From Mariniradius saccharolyticus AK6 (GTDB lineage Bacteria; Bacteroidota; Bacteroidia; Cytophagales; Cyclobacteriaceae), in contig NZ_AMZY02000018.1 in assembly GCF_000330725.2 (NCBI RefSeq), positions 167,048 to 231,047 of the forward strand: 64,000 nt of DNA. Reading direction: 5' to 3'. Shown in pieces: positions 1 to 9,018 of this stretch. A model generated the notes under the pieces. The model saw only the letters and a program-made list of their open reading frames with translations. It made no database searches and was not told the origin of the DNA. Each line of letters begins with the position of its first letter. Position 1 is the stretch's first letter. A program made the translations under genes and the position numbers.

Positions 1-1006
1 TGGGTCGGATGATGTCAACACGAACTTCATTTGGCGGAAATGGGAACGCCATAAACAGGCGGTTCACCTGGAGCCTGATCGTCCCGTTGGTTTCCCCAAA
101 ACAAACCACCCCCGTGGCAGAAGGGACGATGTTGAGCAATTGCTCGTTTCCAATATTGAAAACCAGCTCTTCAGGACAATCGGGTAGTCTGTAACGATCC
201 GAAATCTCCAACACATAATCACCGGCGGCAAGTTGGTCATACCTGATTTGTCCCCCTGGAGCTACGATCCAATCCGTCACATAGGTTCCATTGGACCTTC
301 TGATTCTAAACCTTACCTCGCCTTCGAAATCACTGGCGTCAAAACTCACGCCTCCATTTGCTACGCAGGTTTCTGGAAAAGTGCCTGCACCGGAGGCTGG
401 ATTTAAGACAAGAGGCTCGACTTCTTCGATCTCGATCTCTGTAAGCTCTTTACAACCTGTCGCGTCGATCACTTCAACGAGGTATTTTCCCGCGGGAACG
501 CCACTCAGGTCTATATTGCGTCCACTGATGATATTGGTGCGGACAAGTGTGTTTGATTCATCATAAAAATTGATCGTAAATGGAGGTATACCATTTTCGA
601 TCGTTCCGTATACTATCCCAAATGTTTCTCCAGCACATTGTTGGGCTTCATCATAAAGTATATTGAGGATAAAATTGGTGCTGCCCTTGAAGTTGATGAC
701 CTCTGTGTAGGTATTGCCACCTGCATCGGTGACGAATAGTGTATAATCTCCTGCTTGGGCCTGTTCGATGGTACTGAATTCACTTTCGCTCAGATTTGCA
801 TCCGTTTGGATCACGTTGCCACCATAACTCCACACATAGGTGTATGGGGCCACACCGTTTCTCACCCGAATTGAGGCTTTCTTTTCACATTCGGAAAAAA
901 TAAAGACATCTCGGATAATCGGGGCTGCTACCGCTTCGTTTACAAGGGAAAGCATCCCAAGAAAGAGGAAAGCCCAAGCGAATGATACAGCGTAAAATTT
1001 TTTCAT
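1..1006 (-). CDS. SprB-like repeat surface protein, N-terminal part (runs off left edge)
   Basis: The minus strand reads open from an ATG at 1006 to the window edge, giving 335 residues without a stop. It begins with a clear signal peptide (MKKFYAVSFAWAFLFLGML..., cleavage probably after AVA near residue 28). The mature part is made of repeated beta-rich units with phrases such as NGVAPYTYVWSYGG, AGDYTLFVTDAGG, NGIPPFTINFYDE and AGKYLVEVIDATGC, which match the SprB repeat type of Bacteroidota. Proteins of this kind are large, secreted by type IX secretion and used as gliding or surface adhesins; that role is inferred from the family. The C-terminus, where a sorting domain would be expected, lies outside the window. 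It could equally be a CHU-C-type extracellular protein with a catalytic domain further on. Confidence 0.8.
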   Translation of the reverse strand, partial: MKKFYAVSFAWAFLFLGMLSLVNEAVAAPIIRDVFIFSECEKKASIRVRNGVAPYTYVWSYGGNVIQTDANLSESEFSTIEQAQAGDYTLFVTDAGGNTYTEVINFKGSTNFILNILYDEAQQCAGETFGIVYGTIENGIPPFTINFYDESNTLVRTNIISGRNIDLSGVPAGKYLVEVIDATGCKELTEIEIEEVEPLVLNPASGAGTFPETCVANGGVSFDASDFEGEVRFRIRRSNGTYVTDWIVAPGGQIRYDQLAAGDYVLEISDRYRLPDCPEELVFNIGNEQLLNIVPSATGVVCFGETNGTIRLQVNRLFMAFPFPPNEVRVDIIRP

Positions 1007-1583
1007 AATGATCCAATTTTTAACAAGACCCTTTGGATGAGGTCAAGTCATGCCACGAACCCGTTCATAACATTTAGCCCAATTGGAAGGAAATTCTGCA
1101 GGGTGATTAAACAACAGCTGGCGATTTGGGTGATTAATCCAGCTATTTTGTTTCGGGTATTTTGCAGAATACTCCTTGTAAAAGGTATTTCGCTCTTTAA
1201 TATAAAATTCTATGCATTTTATATATAGATAAAAGAAATACTTTGAATTGGGTGATTCAGAGTAATAAATGGAATAATATTCTTAATTCAAAGAATCAAA
1301 GCAAAAAATTAAAAGTCTCATTCACAACATTTGTTTGGCCTCGCAATGCTTTGTTTTTTTCCGGATTTGGCAGGATTTCAAAAAAAGGCGACTTAGATAT
1401 TATACGCAGGACAATGCTAAAGGACAAGTTATTTGTATAAACGGTTTGACTTTGGACAAAACAAAATCCCGACTTGTCGATACAGGTCGGGATAAAATAT
1501 TGAGGAAAAATATCGCTGCTGTTTTCGGTTCAAAAGTTAGGGAAAAACGGAAATCAAAACCCTTCTTGAACTTGAGTGAAGTT
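1007..1583. other. Intergenic gap, no gene supported
   Basis: This AT-rich stretch separates the diverging SprB-like gene from the 3' end of the Gre-like gene. Short open frames occur but none shows a recognisable protein or protein-like composition. The only structure seen is the hairpin at 1468-1491, listed separately. Confidence 0.6.
1468..1491 (-). terminator. Hairpin 3' of the Gre-like gene, possible terminator
   Basis: The arms CCCGACTTG and CAGGTCGGG pair over nine positions with one G-T wobble around the loop TCGATA. It lies about 90 bases past the stop of the minus-strand Gre-like gene. On the minus strand the sequence after the hairpin is A/T-mixed rather than a clean U tract, so termination is only a suggestion. 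Confidence 0.35.
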
Positions 1584-2036
1584 TCACACGAGCTCCTTGA
1601 TTTCGATTCCTTTTCCCCTGAAATCAGCCTTTTCGCCTTTCCTTAGGTTCCAAAGTGCAGCCACCAAGGGAGAGTCCTTGGAAACGAGCTGATAATCCAC
1701 TCCGTCCATGACTACTTTGCCCATGGGGATGGAAACCCAAATTCTACCCATCGGAACTTCGAAAAGTGTTCCTTCCTGAATGGAGTCTAGCTGCTTGATA
1801 GGAACCGCATTTAATTGGGCCAACATTGCCTTGCTGGAGGACAGTCTTTTTTCCAAAATATCCCTCGTTTGGTGGAGCATTTCTTGGTGGGTTTCAAACT
1901 TGTCGCCCGCAGAGCTTTTCTCCTCCACTTCGGATGATTCCTGCAATTCCGCCAATTGGCGCTGGATGTCTTTGATTTGTTCCTTTAAAATCTCCTGGGC
2001 TTTTGCCAGTAAAGAAGGTTTGGTCGTCGTATTCAT
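1584..2036 (-). CDS. GreA/GreB-like protein (elongation factor C-terminal domain)
   Basis: 150 residues when started at the ATG at 2036 (MNTTTKPSLLAKAQEILKEQ). An upstream in-frame ATG at 2084 would add 16 residues that look unlike the family, so the shorter start is preferred. Residues 1-75 are a charged, glutamine- and glutamate-rich helical hairpin; residues 85-150 (LDSIQEGTLFEVPMGRIWVSIPMGKVVMDG...SPLVAALWNLRKGEKADF) resemble the FKBP-like GreA/B C-terminal domain. In Bacteroidota such proteins are often mislabelled 3-oxoacyl-ACP synthase. A role near RNA polymerase is inferred from the fold only; the acidic tip of true Gre factors was not identified. It lies alone, upstream of and divergent from the mla operon. 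Confidence 0.65.
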   Translation of the reverse strand: MNTTTKPSLLAKAQEILKEQIKDIQRQLAELQESSEVEEKSSAGDKFETHQEMLHQTRDILEKRLSSSKAMLAQLNAVPIKQLDSIQEGTLFEVPMGRIWVSIPMGKVVMDGVDYQLVSKDSPLVAALWNLRKGEKADFRGKGIEIKELV

Positions 2037-2375
2037 GCCGCAAATTAAGTTGAAAATTGGGAGAAATGGAATTCTTTTAAGCATATGACCTTACGAGGTA
2101 GATTGGGAGAGACTGCGGTTGGAGAGCGGCCGTGGGCGAAATTGTAATCATGGTAAATTGCATGTCCTCTCCAGGCTTGATGGTTGGCGTCGGAAGTACC
2201 ATCGATAGGTTTCCTGAAAAAATTGGAAATCCCATTTGAACCTCCTTTCGGCAATTTTCAAAGGTCATTTGCTTTTCTCGACTAATTTACCGAAACTGAC
2301 TTTAATCATGATTTTGGCTGATTAACATTGGTAACTTAAGCTAACCAATTAATCAAATTTGGTAAAGGCAGAAAA
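2037..2375. other. Intergenic region upstream of the mla operon
   Basis: This divergent gap must carry the promoter of mlaE. A dyad with arms ATTGGT (2327-2332) and ACCAAT (2344-2349) lies 27 bases before the mlaE start and could be a protein-binding site. Two overlapping minus-strand open frames around 2045-2268 share DNA in different frames and resemble nothing known, so no gene is called. Confidence 0.4.
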
Positions 2376-3155
2376 ATGAACCCGCTTAGTACATATATCA
2401 AAGAGAGTCCGTTCCTTAAAGAAATAGGAGAGATCGCGCTATTTACCAAGCGTTTTTTCAAGGAAATAGCGAAACCCAAACAAGAATATGCCGAATTTCT
2501 CAACCAATGTTTTTGGATCGGCTACAAGTCGCTCATACTTGTTGGGGTGACTGGTTTTATCATGGGACTTGTGCTCACGATTCAATCGCGGCCGACACTT
2601 GTCGAATTTGGTGCCGAATCCATGCTGCCCTCCATGGTGTCAGTTTCCCTTATCCGGGAAATTGCCCCTGTGATCACTGCTCTGATATGTGCCGGGAAAA
2701 TCGGTTCTGGAATCGGGGCCGAACTCGGGTCCATGCGTGTCACGGAGCAAATCGACGCGATGGAAGTCTCCGGAACGAATCCTTTCAAATACCTGGTTGT
2801 GACGCGGGTGATGGCTGCCACGTTGATGCTTCCCGTGTTGAGTAGCCTTGCAAACGCGATTTCACTATATGGTGGATACCTTGGTGCAAACATTCGGGGA
2901 AATGTGAGTTGGAATTTATATTGGTTTCAGGTTTTCAATGTCCTGAATTACGGGGATGTTCTACCCTCCCTGATCAAGACTTTCTTCTTCGGTTTCGCGA
3001 TCGGCATTATAGGATGTTACAAAGGCTATTATTCCCAAAAAGGCACCGAGGGTGTGGGACGGTCCGCGACTACAGCGGTAATCGTCGCCTCGTTGCTGGT
3101 ATTTATCATCGACCTGATTGCAGTACAGATCACAGATTTACTTGGACTTACCTAG
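2376..3155 (+). CDS. mlaE: MlaE-family ABC transporter permease
   Basis: 259 residues, the usual length for the family. After an amphipathic N-terminus come hydrophobic segments around 48-70, 90-110, 140-170, 200-215 and 230-255. The family core is visible as LIREIAPVITALICAGKIGSGIGAELG followed by MRVTEQIDAMEVSG, the conserved MlaE box with its EQI/D motif. The protein is the inner-membrane permease of an MCE-type lipid transport complex that moves phospholipids between inner and outer membrane. The ATPase starts 4 bases after its stop and the MCE protein follows, so the three form one operon. No MlaB or MlaC homologue lies beside it, as is common in Bacteroidota. Confidence 0.93.
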   Translation: MNPLSTYIKESPFLKEIGEIALFTKRFFKEIAKPKQEYAEFLNQCFWIGYKSLILVGVTGFIMGLVLTIQSRPTLVEFGAESMLPSMVSVSLIREIAPVITALICAGKIGSGIGAELGSMRVTEQIDAMEVSGTNPFKYLVVTRVMAATLMLPVLSSLANAISLYGGYLGANIRGNVSWNLYWFQVFNVLNYGDVLPSLIKTFFFGFAIGIIGCYKGYYSQKGTEGVGRSATTAVIVASLLVFIIDLIAVQITDLLGLT

Positions 3156-3159
3156 ACTG

Positions 3160-3900
3160 ATGATGGAAAATGAACCAATCATAGAAGTCCGCCAAGTCAA
3201 CAAGTCATTTGGCAAAAACCACGTTTTGCGGGATTTTTCCATGGATGTCAACCAAGGCGAAAACCTTGTAATCTTGGGAAAATCAGGCTCTGGGAAATCC
3301 GTTTTGATCAAATGCATCATCAGGCTAATCGATGCAGACTCTGGCTCGATCAAAGTATTGGGTAATGAAATAAATGGCTTGGATCAAGAACCCTTGGACG
3401 ATCTCCGATCCAAAATCGGTTTTCTGTTTCAGAGCAACGCATTGTATGATTCCATGACCGTTCGACAAAACCTTGAGTTTCCTCTACGGATACATTGGAC
3501 CAAAGAGGAAAGATTAAAAAATGGGTATAGCGCCGTGATGGAAGCCTTGACGGATGTGGGACTTGCGCATACCATCGATATGATGCCGAGCGAGCTGTCG
3601 GGTGGTATGAGAAAACGGATAGCCTTGGCGAGGGCCCTGATATTAAGGCCTAAAGTAATTCTCTACGATGAACCCACGACCGGACTCGATCCAGTTACGG
3701 GACGAGAGATCAGTGAACTTATGGTTTCCGTGCAGAAGAAGTACAATGCGACTTCTGTGATTATCTCCCATGATATGAATTGCATCCGCATTACATCCAA
3801 CCGGGTTATCATGCTGATTGAAGGGCGAAATTATGCCGATGATACCTTTGAAAACCTGAAAAAATCAAATGATCCGAAGATAAAAGAGTTTTTCACCTAG
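3160..3900 (+). CDS. mlaF: MlaF-family ABC transporter ATP-binding protein
   Basis: 246 residues from the ATG at 3160 (MMENEPIIEVRQVNKSFG); a second ATG follows directly at 3163. A longer frame reaching back into mlaE adds residues unlike the family. Walker A is GKSGSGKS near residue 40, the signature is LSGGMRKRIALARAL, Walker B is VILYDEPTTGLDP, and the H-loop is IISHDMN. LSGGMRKR is characteristic of MlaF. It is the cytoplasmic ATPase that powers MlaE. It begins 4 bases after the mlaE stop and is followed immediately by mlaD, which supports translational coupling. Confidence 0.93.
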   Translation: MMENEPIIEVRQVNKSFGKNHVLRDFSMDVNQGENLVILGKSGSGKSVLIKCIIRLIDADSGSIKVLGNEINGLDQEPLDDLRSKIGFLFQSNALYDSMTVRQNLEFPLRIHWTKEERLKNGYSAVMEALTDVGLAHTIDMMPSELSGGMRKRIALARALILRPKVILYDEPTTGLDPVTGREISELMVSVQKKYNATSVIISHDMNCIRITSNRVIMLIEGRNYADDTFENLKKSNDPKIKEFFT

Positions 3901-3905
3901 TGACT

Positions 3906-4880
3906 ATGGAAAGCAAAATGATGAATACCGCAAAATTGGGCGCGATGGTGTTGGCCGGATTGATATTCCTGGTAATGATGCTCTACATCATTGGCAAGAA
4001 TCAGAACATATTTGGCTCATCCATCACCGTTGTGGCTGTCGTCGAACACGTCAGCGGCCTGGTTCCTGGCAATGACGTCCGATTCCAAGGCATCAATGTC
4101 GGCACCGTCAAGTCGGTAGAAATGGTCAACGACTCTACCATTCACGTGACAATCTATGTGCTCAATAAAATGCGGCCTTTCATCCGAAAGAACGCCATGA
4201 CAACCATCAACACCGATGGCTTGATGGGGAACAAAATTATCCAAATCGTACCACAGGCGGGAGACGCACCCCCAATCGAGGAGGGCGATATTCTCTACGC
4301 CCAGCCTGGAGTCGATCCCGATCGCATATTCAAGGCCTTGGATGTGACTTCCGGTCAAATTGCCAAGACATCTGAAAACCTATTTGAAATCACTGAGCGG
4401 ATCAAGCTTAGCGAAGGTGTTTGGAAGTTGTTGGGGGATACGACCATTAGCGAGGAGTTGAAGTCAACCTTGGGCGCATTCAGAGCTGCGGGAAGTCAAG
4501 CAACGACTCTTGGGAAGACCGCCAACGAGATGTTGCATACCTGGGAAAACGGAGGCGGACTTGTCAACAGATTATTTACGGACTCAGTCATGAGCAATAG
4601 TTTTTTCAAAACCATCCAAGACGCCGAAAAGGCCACTGCTGAAGCAAATCGTACCATTTTGGAAATCAAAGCGATGGTCGCTGAAGTGGAAGCAGGGCAG
4701 GGCACTGCGGGCTTGATTCTGAAGGATTCTGCCACCCGTGAATCCATCCATCAGAGTATCATGATGATCGAAAAAGGCGTGGAGGAGTTCAATATCAACA
4801 TGGAAGCAATGCGGCACAATTTCCTTTTTAGAAGGTATTTCAAAAAGTTGGAAAAAGAGCAGAAAAAGTCCCAACCATAA
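3906..4880 (+). CDS. mlaD: MCE/MlaD family lipid-binding protein
   Basis: 324 residues from the ATG at 3906; a GTG at 3900 overlapping the mlaF stop is also possible. One transmembrane segment (residues about 12-28, GAMVLAGLIFLVMMLYIIG) anchors a periplasmic MCE domain (about 38-115, VVAVVEHVSGLVPGNDVRFQG...) with the typical GLxxGxxVxFxGxxVG pattern. The remaining 200 residues are helical with coiled-coil character, longer than in the enterobacterial protein, as in MCE proteins of many Bacteroidota. It would form a hexameric ring that binds phospholipid and contacts the permease. It closes the mlaEFD operon. Confidence 0.9.
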   Translation: MESKMMNTAKLGAMVLAGLIFLVMMLYIIGKNQNIFGSSITVVAVVEHVSGLVPGNDVRFQGINVGTVKSVEMVNDSTIHVTIYVLNKMRPFIRKNAMTTINTDGLMGNKIIQIVPQAGDAPPIEEGDILYAQPGVDPDRIFKALDVTSGQIAKTSENLFEITERIKLSEGVWKLLGDTTISEELKSTLGAFRAAGSQATTLGKTANEMLHTWENGGGLVNRLFTDSVMSNSFFKTIQDAEKATAEANRTILEIKAMVAEVEAGQGTAGLILKDSATRESIHQSIMMIEKGVEEFNINMEAMRHNFLFRRYFKKLEKEQKKSQP

Positions 4881-4970
4881 CCAGACAAAGTGCTGAAGTC
4901 AAAAACACAGGCCATCCGATTTTCAGCAAAGGACTACCGAAAGAACAGATTTAGTCTGGATAATCTGCCT

Positions 4971-5618
4971 TTACTCCCACAATTTAAACCCTCCATCAAA
5001 CGCAAGATGGTTGTTTCCAAGACGACAGCCTTGAGGAATGGTTGTCAGCAATTTGGAGTTACCGCCGCCCAATACAATATCGTCGGGTAAAAATGCATCA
5101 GCAAACCGCTCCACCACTGAGTGAACGTGCTTTTCCCACTTTTCTGGCCCGAGTTTGTTCAGTCCCCTAAGCCCGAGATAATCCTCGAAGGTTCCTTTCT
5201 TGTAACTGAGGTGGGCCAATTCCATGGGCAGGATTGTACCTTCTGCGATGATCGCGGTGCCAAGTCCGGTTCCGAGTCCCAAAAAAAGCAAAACCCCTGA
5301 GCCCTCATAAGATCCCAGGGCCTGCATGGCAGCGTCATTTAGGATTTTTACCGGTTTTCCAAAGGCTTTGCTAAAGTCAAATCCAACCCAGCCATCGCCA
5401 AGGTTTTTAGGTTCTGTCTGGATAAGTCCGTGCTTGATGACTCCTGGAAAGCCCATTGAAATGACGTCATAATGCCAGTCTTTGGTCATTTCAATGATCC
5501 CGTCCACCATCATCTGTGGTGTCATGGTAGGGCCGGAGGGAAGTTTCCTGCGTTCCTCAGGACCCTCAATTTTAGCCTTTACGTTAGTGCCTCCGATATC
5601 GATTACTAGCTTGTCCAA
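4971..5618 (-). CDS. ROK-family sugar kinase (polyphosphate glucokinase-like)
   Basis: 215 residues starting at TTG 5618, with the purine-rich AAGGAA a few bases upstream; no in-frame ATG precedes it and the start sits exactly at the family N-terminus MDKLVIDIGGTNVKAKI, the phosphate-1 motif DxGGTxxK. Further motifs are SMGFPGVIKHG, LNDAAMQALG (phosphate-2/catalytic Asp in the ND pair), and GLGTGLGTAIIAEG, the ROK adenosine region. The short length and lack of the zinc-binding CxCGxxGCxE segment resemble polyphosphate glucokinases, so phosphorylation of glucose is likely; the phosphate donor cannot be decided from sequence. It converges on mlaD and has no operon partner. Confidence 0.8.
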   Translation of the reverse strand: MDKLVIDIGGTNVKAKIEGPEERRKLPSGPTMTPQMMVDGIIEMTKDWHYDVISMGFPGVIKHGLIQTEPKNLGDGWVGFDFSKAFGKPVKILNDAAMQALGSYEGSGVLLFLGLGTGLGTAIIAEGTILPMELAHLSYKKGTFEDYLGLRGLNKLGPEKWEKHVHSVVERFADAFLPDDIVLGGGNSKLLTTIPQGCRLGNNHLAFDGGFKLWE

Positions 5619-5761
5619 TTCCTTGCATGTTGTTGGGATGGCAATTTAATTAAACTCGGTTTGCCTGCCAACCCAAAAATTCGCTGAATTTGGAAATTGA
5701 CCGCATAAATTTGGAAGCCAGCCTATTGTATTTTTGAGTGGGATTTTCGTTTACCAGGCTC

Positions 5762-7141
5762 TTATTTAATTCTGACGGTGATATCAGCAGCCGTTCTTAA
5801 ATCAATTTTTGCATCTACATACCTTGGGATATTCCCGGAATGGAGACTTTGTGTTCTGAGAAAAGAGAAGCCGTTTGAATGTGCGTCAATTTTTGCCTCA
5901 AGGTTACCTTTGAATTCGGTGTCCTGAAAACAGGCTATGGCTAACTGCGCCTTCGGCATATTGTAGATCACGCGAATGGTTTCTTTTTTTTCGACAATAA
6001 ACTGTCCGGACTTCACCCCCAAACCGGCCTGATTTGGCTGCTGATCTGGTTTGAATATATAACTAACGATTCCTGAAGGCTTGTTTGTCACGAACTTCAC
6101 CACTAAGTCCACTTGGTTTTGGGTGTAGACGGTATCTAAAATTGATATTGAGGGATCTATCATGTGTTGGACTAGCGAAGCCTCGTCCAGCCTCAATCGA
6201 TCATATTTAAGTCCCAAAGCGAGCAGGTTTGCATGTGTACCTTGGTTCATAGGATTCCAATTGATGGATTTTGTTTGAATTGGACTCGCCAAACTCGTTG
6301 AATTAGATTCAAAATCAAAGTCCGCCAAACAAACCTGCCGGGTTTGGGGATATGAATTTGTCTTGATATAAATGCACCTTTCCTCGAGGTCATACACGAC
6401 TCCCCATTGGGTTTTCTGTTGCCCAGCCTTGTTTGCGGAAATATCCAATAGATCAAAGCTTAGGTTTACATTCATCTGAGGGATAGCACCCAGGTGCCCC
6501 ATCAAAAGCATGTATTTGTTCAAAGAGCTATTTTCTGATTTGGCAGATTTGTCTTCGCTTTGAGAAAAATACTTCTGGGCAACTTCGCTCGATACCTGAG
6601 TCATGACTTGGAATTCACCCTGTTTTTCGGAAAACCTAACCTCACCATCTACAAAATCGATGACCGCCGAAAAACCGCATGGGTCTGCAATCAGGTAATG
6701 TACGGTTTCCAAGGGGCGTATGCGAAGCCGATGGATATTTGCAATTACCTCACTCACCGACCCAAAGTTGTCCAGTTGATATTGGATCCACTCAAGCTCT
6801 GAAATACTTGGAGCATTTGTTTCGGGATATTCACTCGTACCCAGAAAGAGGTGCTCCACGACCAATCCTGCTTCGTTGATTCCACCGACGGGAAACTCCT
6901 TTCCCAATTGATTTATCGTAATCGACCCGTAAATGGAAGTCCAAGAGGCCTTTTCTCCGGCATGAAAGCCGTAAGCGATCTTTCTCTGCCCGGGCAGGTT
7001 TTGTATCAGAATGCCATGTCCGCTTTTCGAGTCATGATTTTTGGCCAAAATACCCTTGGTACCATGTACGAAAAAGGCAGTATTGGCAAAGCACTCAATG
7101 AATGCCAAAGACAGCAACAGTGTAACGATGTAAGCCTTCAT
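5762..7141 (-). CDS. Secreted linear-amide C-N hydrolase (choloylglycine hydrolase family) lacking the nucleophilic Cys
   Basis: 459 residues from the ATG at 7141 (MKAYIVTLLLSLAF); nine extra residues are possible from 7168. A signal peptide (1-20) precedes the Ntn-hydrolase fold. Family landmarks are present: ILAKNHD near 34-40, SIYGSITINQLGKEFPVGGINEAGLVVE near 72-100, SELEWIQYQLDNFGSVSEVI, and LIADPCGFSAVIDF. In active members the mature protein starts with a Cys nucleophile in a context like ACT-F; here the aligned segment is ANTAFF, with an Asn codon (AAT). The nearest Cys lies three residues earlier (ECFANT). The C-terminal 150 residues are family-typical but not catalytic. It may be inactive or have another function. 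It stands alone, divergent from the sulfatase. Confidence 0.75.
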   Translation of the reverse strand: MKAYIVTLLLSLAFIECFANTAFFVHGTKGILAKNHDSKSGHGILIQNLPGQRKIAYGFHAGEKASWTSIYGSITINQLGKEFPVGGINEAGLVVEHLFLGTSEYPETNAPSISELEWIQYQLDNFGSVSEVIANIHRLRIRPLETVHYLIADPCGFSAVIDFVDGEVRFSEKQGEFQVMTQVSSEVAQKYFSQSEDKSAKSENSSLNKYMLLMGHLGAIPQMNVNLSFDLLDISANKAGQQKTQWGVVYDLEERCIYIKTNSYPQTRQVCLADFDFESNSTSLASPIQTKSINWNPMNQGTHANLLALGLKYDRLRLDEASLVQHMIDPSISILDTVYTQNQVDLVVKFVTNKPSGIVSYIFKPDQQPNQAGLGVKSGQFIVEKKETIRVIYNMPKAQLAIACFQDTEFKGNLEAKIDAHSNGFSFLRTQSLHSGNIPRYVDAKIDLRTAADITVRIK

Positions 7142-7469
7142 TTTTACCAAAAATTGAAAACCAGTCAATTGAATTGAATATTGTTCAATTATTTTACTGG
7201 TTTATGGGTGAATGATGAGAGATAGATTTTATTCTCTGATTAATTTTTCTGTAAATATATAAAAAAATGTATTTTAAATACAAATTAAATTTCTACATGT
7301 GAAAATAAACCGAGACTTTAAATACTTTCCGCTAAGGCATTTACTCAAACAGGAGTGGTCGACATTAGCTGTAAGGTCATCTCTTCAGGTTGACAATCGC
7401 TAATTGAGAGTAATGAGATCGCCCTAAATCGCCGAAAAAGTTTAATTTCGATCCAATCCTCTTGCTTAT
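7142..7469. other. Divergent intergenic region
   Basis: AT-rich gap between two divergent secreted hydrolases. It should hold both promoters, but no convincing -7/-33 pair, hairpin or repeat was recognised. Confidence 0.5.
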
Positions 7470-8993
7470 ATGAAAATCCTCTTTGCGATATCTATACTTT
7501 TGTCCGGGTTTGTGCCAAAAGCCGAGTCAAGTCAGACTTCAAGGCCTAATATTTTATTCATCATTGCGGATGACTGGTCTTTCCCGCATGCAGGTATCTA
7601 TGGAGACAAGGTTGCGCGGACCCCAACCTTTGACAGGATTGGGACCGAAGGGGCGGTTTTTTTCAATGCCTTTACAGCTGCTCCGTCTTGTTCTCCTGCA
7701 CGCGCAGCAGTCTTGACCGGCAAATATCCGCATCAATTGGAGAGTGGTGGCAACCTGTGGTCCGAATGGCCTGCCGAGTTTCCCACCTATGTCGACTTGG
7801 CAGAGAAGAACGGATATTTCGTTGGTTCCACACGAAAAGGATGGGGTCCGGGAGATTTTCAGGTATCCGGTCTTTCGGATAACCCAGCAGGAAAGAATTT
7901 TGAAGATTTTGACGCTTTCCTTACTGAAAGACCTAAAGACAAGCCCTTTGTGTTTTGGTTTGGAAGTCATGATCCGCACCGGGATTACGAGGCCAATACC
8001 GGAATAAAGGCGGGGATGAGGTTGGAGGACGTTGATGTTCCTGGATTTCTACCGGATCTTGCATGCGTAAGGAACGATATTTTGGATTACTATTTTGAAG
8101 TTGAGCGTTTTGACAGGGAGTGTGGGAATTTGATCGCGACCTTGGAGCGAATCGGCGAATTGGATAATACTGTCGTCGTCATTACCTCAGATAATGGGAT
8201 GCCGTTTCCAAGATCAAAGGCAAATCTTTATGATTTTGGCGTAAAGGTACCTTTAGCTATTCGGTGGCCTACGAAGATTCGAGCAGGCACCAAAATCGAG
8301 AGTTTTGTTAACTTGATCGATTTGGCGCCATCATTTTTGGAAGCGATGGGGATTCCGATTCCAAATATGAGTGGAGACAGTCTTTGGCCCTTGTTCGCTG
8401 CGACCCAACCCGGCAAGGCTGAGGTATTTTTGGAAAGAGAGCGGCATGCCAATGTCAGAAAGGGAAACCTCAGCTATCCAGTTAGGGCTGTTCGAACCGA
8501 TCGATATCTCTACATCCGAAATATGATGCCAGATCGCTTGCCATCGGGAGATCCCCATGTACACCAGTCAGTAGGCCAATACGGTGATGTAGACAATTCG
8601 ATCACAAAATTTCTCATCATGCAGATGCAGGGCAAACAGAACAACGGACTTGATTTCTTTGAACTATCGTTTGGCTTGAGACCAGAAGAAGAACTGTACG
8701 ATGTTGTGAAAGACCCCTACCAGCTAAATAACCTCGCATACAGCAAAAAATACAGCCCTGTAAAGGAGGAACTCCGCGAGAAACTAACTAACTGGATGAG
8801 GGAAACGGGAGATCGAAGGTTTTCCGATCCTAAAAGTACCTATTGGGATGATTTGCGGTACACGCCTGATTATCAAATGAAAGATGTTGATGTAAGGTCT
8901 GAGATTGAGAAATACAGGATTGAACCTCCATTAGGGAAGTACTCGAAAACAGGCATTCCCTGTATCACTTTAAGTTCTGACGACAAACAATAG
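7470..8993 (+). CDS. Secreted sulfatase (type I, Cys-type)
   Basis: 507 residues with an N-terminal signal peptide (about 1-20). The metal site NILFIIADDWSFPHAGIYG opens the alkaline-phosphatase-like fold at residue 28. The formylglycine motif is PSCSPARAAVLTGKYPHQLE near 72-91, the canonical C-S-P-A-R form that anaerobic or aerobic maturases convert to formylglycine. Further metal and substrate residues lie in WFGSHDPHRDY and VVVITSDNGMPFPRSKANLYDFG. The C-terminal quarter (EEELYDVVKDPYQLNNLA) is typical. The protein would remove sulfate esters or N-sulfate groups from polysaccharides in the periplasm. The overall layout suggests a heparan-sulfamidase-like subfamily, which is inference. It converges on msrB. 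Confidence 0.9.
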   Translation: MKILFAISILLSGFVPKAESSQTSRPNILFIIADDWSFPHAGIYGDKVARTPTFDRIGTEGAVFFNAFTAAPSCSPARAAVLTGKYPHQLESGGNLWSEWPAEFPTYVDLAEKNGYFVGSTRKGWGPGDFQVSGLSDNPAGKNFEDFDAFLTERPKDKPFVFWFGSHDPHRDYEANTGIKAGMRLEDVDVPGFLPDLACVRNDILDYYFEVERFDRECGNLIATLERIGELDNTVVVITSDNGMPFPRSKANLYDFGVKVPLAIRWPTKIRAGTKIESFVNLIDLAPSFLEAMGIPIPNMSGDSLWPLFAATQPGKAEVFLERERHANVRKGNLSYPVRAVRTDRYLYIRNMMPDRLPSGDPHVHQSVGQYGDVDNSITKFLIMQMQGKQNNGLDFFELSFGLRPEEELYDVVKDPYQLNNLAYSKKYSPVKEELREKLTNWMRETGDRRFSDPKSTYWDDLRYTPDYQMKDVDVRSEIEKYRIEPPLGKYSKTGIPCITLSSDDKQ

Positions 8994-9018
8994 AAAGTCG
9001 AACGCGTCAACCGGCTGT

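Noticed and set aside
1335..1646. Plus-strand frame of 103 codons
   Set aside because: Low-complexity, AT-rich translation; overlaps the 3' end of the Gre-like gene on the other strand.
2045..2268. Two overlapping minus-strand frames before mlaE
   Set aside because: They use the same DNA in different frames and have no recognisable features; a frameshifted remnant was considered but nothing supports it.
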